DNA of 6,554 nucleotides from JBBQXV01 sp043785585 (lineage in GTDB: Bacteria > Myxococcota_A > Polyangia > Polyangiales > Polyangiaceae), in assembly GCA_043785585.1 (NCBI GenBank), contig JAYVXB010000242.1, positions 1 to 6,554 on the forward strand. Reading direction: 5' to 3'. Position numbers and translations under genes: made by a program. A model generated the notes under the pieces. That model was not told the origin of the DNA. It saw nothing but the letters and a program-made list of their open reading frames with translations, and did no database searches. Shown piece after piece: positions 4,952 through 6,554 of this stretch (its first letter is position 1; the number at the start of each line of letters is the position of its first letter).

Positions 4952-6554
4952 ATGCGCGAGGTCTCCAACAAATCGGCGATCTTCTTGCGGGATGCCTGCG
5001 CGCGTGAGGGCCTCCGATTCGACGAAATCGCCCAAGGGCTCGCCGGCCTCGAGAAGATCGACGACGGATCGGGGCGCATCGACTGGGACGCGTTCGCGAG
5101 CCTCATGGATCGCTTCATGGCGAAGACCGGAATGCGCGCGGTCGAAGAGGCCGGCGCGCGCACCGTCGAGGACGCCTTCGCCGAGTCGATCCGCGTCATC
5201 GCCGGCGCGTTCGCGTCGAGCCGCGTGCTCTACCGCGCGATCGTCCGCTGGTTCGCGCCCGCCGCGGTCGAGAACCTCGTGCTCACGTACGAAGATCTCC
5301 CGGACGGCCGCGCGCGAATCACCGTCGAGGTGCCGCCAGCGCATCGGCCGTCGATCGCCTTCTTCCACCTGACGCTCGGCTCGTACCGCGCCGCGCCACG
5401 CATGCTCGGTCAGCCGGACGCGATCGTCGAGATGCGTCTCGAGGAACGCCGCGCGATCTACACGATCACGCCGCCGCCGGATCTCACGATCGTCGCGCGC
5501 GCACGCCGCGCCGTAAAGGCGGCGCTCGGCGCGCGACGCGCGATCCAGGAGCTCTCCGATCAGCAAGACCAGCTGCGCGCCAGCTACCAGGCGCTGCTCG
5601 ATTCGCGCCGCGATTTTCGCGCCGTCATCGACAGCGTTCCGAACGGCGTGCTCATCCACCGCGCCGGCGTCATCCTCTACACGAACCCGAGTTGGACCAC
5701 GACGCTCGGCTTCGATCCGGTCGGCCTTCGTGTCGCAGACCTCGTCGTCCCGTCGGCGAGGGACGGCTTCGACGCGCTCATCGTGCCGAACGCAGCGCGC
5801 GGCACCGCGCGGCCGGAAGTCCAGTTCATACGCGCCGACGGCCATACCGTGACGCTCGAGCTCTTCCCCGCGAAAGACGTCGACTTCGACGGCATGACGT
5901 CATCGGTGCTCGTCGCGCACGACGTGACCGAGAAGAAGGATCTGCACGCGAAGGCCACGCTCGCCGAGCGAATGGCGTCGATCGGAACGATTGCGGCCGG
6001 CGTCGCGCACGAGATCAACAACCCGCTCACGTACGTCACCGACAACGTTCGCCGCCTGAGCGAAGCGCTCTCGTCGCCCACGTCGACGCTCCCGCGCGAC
6101 GAGCTCGCGCAGATGGCCGCGGAAGCGGCGAGCGGAACGGAGCGCGTCGAGGTGATCGTTCGCGACCTGAAGACGTTCGCGCGAGCGCAGTCGGACGTCG
6201 TCGCGCCGATCGACATCTGCGCGATCCTCGAGTCGACGGCGCGCATCGCGGTCAGCGAGATCCGCCAGCGCGCGCGGCTGGTTCAAGACTTCGATGCCGT
6301 GCCCCTCGCGCTAGGCAACGCTTCGCGCCTCGGTCAGGTGTTCCTGAACCTGCTCATCAACGCCGCGCATGCGATCCCCGAAGGGCACGTGGAGGAGAAC
6401 GAGATACGGGTCGTCGCGCGAGGCGTCGGCGAGCAGGTTTCGATCGAGGTGCGCGACACGGGTGCCGGCATCGCACCCGAGAATCTATCGCGCATCTTCG
6501 AGCCGTTCTTCACGACGAAGCCGCTCGGCGTCGGAACCGGTCTCGGCTTGACGG
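4952..6554 (+). CDS. Soluble PAS-domain sensor histidine kinase (3' end outside window)
   Basis: 534 residues are visible and the frame is open to the window edge. It would autophosphorylate on His and pass phosphate to a response regulator that is not in this window. Domains: residues 1-185, an unassigned globular input domain; about 186-221, a helical linker (ELSDQQDQLRASYQALLDSR); about 222-335, a PAS fold (VIDSVPNGVLIH ... LYTNPSW ... FIRADGHTVTLELF ... DVTEKKDL); about 340-410, HisKA with H-box GVAHEINNPLTYV, phospho-acceptor His353; about 455 to the end, the HATPase with N-box NLLINAAHAI (N470), G1 DTGAGI (502-507), F-box FEPFFTTK (516-523) and G2 GVGTGLGL (526-533). The H-box type is NtrB-like. 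There is no signal peptide or membrane helix, so sensing is cytoplasmic. ATG 4952 has no clear Shine-Dalgarno; an in-frame GTG at 4943 is an alternative. It is divergent from the small exported protein. Only the last part of the ATPase is missing. Confidence 0.92.
   Translation, partial: MREVSNKSAIFLRDACAREGLRFDEIAQGLAGLEKIDDGSGRIDWDAFASLMDRFMAKTGMRAVEEAGARTVEDAFAESIRVIAGAFASSRVLYRAIVRWFAPAAVENLVLTYEDLPDGRARITVEVPPAHRPSIAFFHLTLGSYRAAPRMLGQPDAIVEMRLEERRAIYTITPPPDLTIVARARRAVKAALGARRAIQELSDQQDQLRASYQALLDSRRDFRAVIDSVPNGVLIHRAGVILYTNPSWTTTLGFDPVGLRVADLVVPSARDGFDALIVPNAARGTARPEVQFIRADGHTVTLELFPAKDVDFDGMTSSVLVAHDVTEKKDLHAKATLAERMASIGTIAAGVAHEINNPLTYVTDNVRRLSEALSSPTSTLPRDELAQMAAEAASGTERVEVIVRDLKTFARAQSDVVAPIDICAILESTARIAVSEIRQRARLVQDFDAVPLALGNASRLGQVFLNLLINAAHAIPEGHVEENEIRVVARGVGEQVSIEVRDTGAGIAPENLSRIFEPFFTTKPLGVGTGLGLT

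Noticed and set aside
4816..5199. Longer start for the minus-strand small protein (291 codons)
   Set aside because: The extension is Ser/Arg-rich, antisense to the histidine kinase N-terminus, and would place the signal peptide internally.

Overview
The window is a GC-rich, densely coding bacterial segment. Codon choice (GCG, TCG, CGC, GTC, GAC dominant), a soluble PknB-type Ser/Thr kinase with a short Trp-containing tail, a DUF885 metallopeptidase and a PAS/HisKA kinase fed by an unusual N-terminal domain suggest a myxobacterium (Myxococcota, probably Polyangia-like). This placement is inference from style; no rRNA or other marker is present.

Layout. Bases 2-355 (+) hold the C-terminal end of a Ser/Thr protein kinase cut by the window edge. 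Five bases later, 361-2169 (+) encodes an exported, possibly lipid-anchored DUF885 putative zinc peptidase. A 415-bp stretch (2170-2584) follows with no strong gene; it holds a possible 52-residue membrane peptide, an 8-bp inverted repeat and a candidate promoter. Next come rimK (2585-3550), an ATP-grasp glutamate ligase very like the ribosomal protein S6 modification enzyme, and a crotonase-fold gene (3547-4320) joined by a 4-base ATGA overlap, so translation is probably coupled. Converging on these with 3 bp between stops is a small exported two-cysteine helical protein on the minus strand (4324-4803). Across a 148-bp divergent intergenic region, a soluble PAS histidine kinase (4952 to the window end, + strand) starts and runs off the edge within its ATPase domain.

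Functional reading. The window is mostly housekeeping and signalling genes, not a defence island or mobile element: I see no transposase, tRNA, CRISPR array or phage gene. The most interesting points are the crotonase, whose second catalytic Glu is replaced by His in a context that resembles ethylmalonyl-CoA decarboxylase (ECHDC1) rather than a hydratase; its overlap with rimK; the very basic C-terminal tail of RimK; and the roughly 185-residue N-terminal domain of the histidine kinase, which I cannot assign to a named sensor family. Many long overlapping reading frames on both strands are arginine-rich or low-complexity shadows caused by the high GC content.
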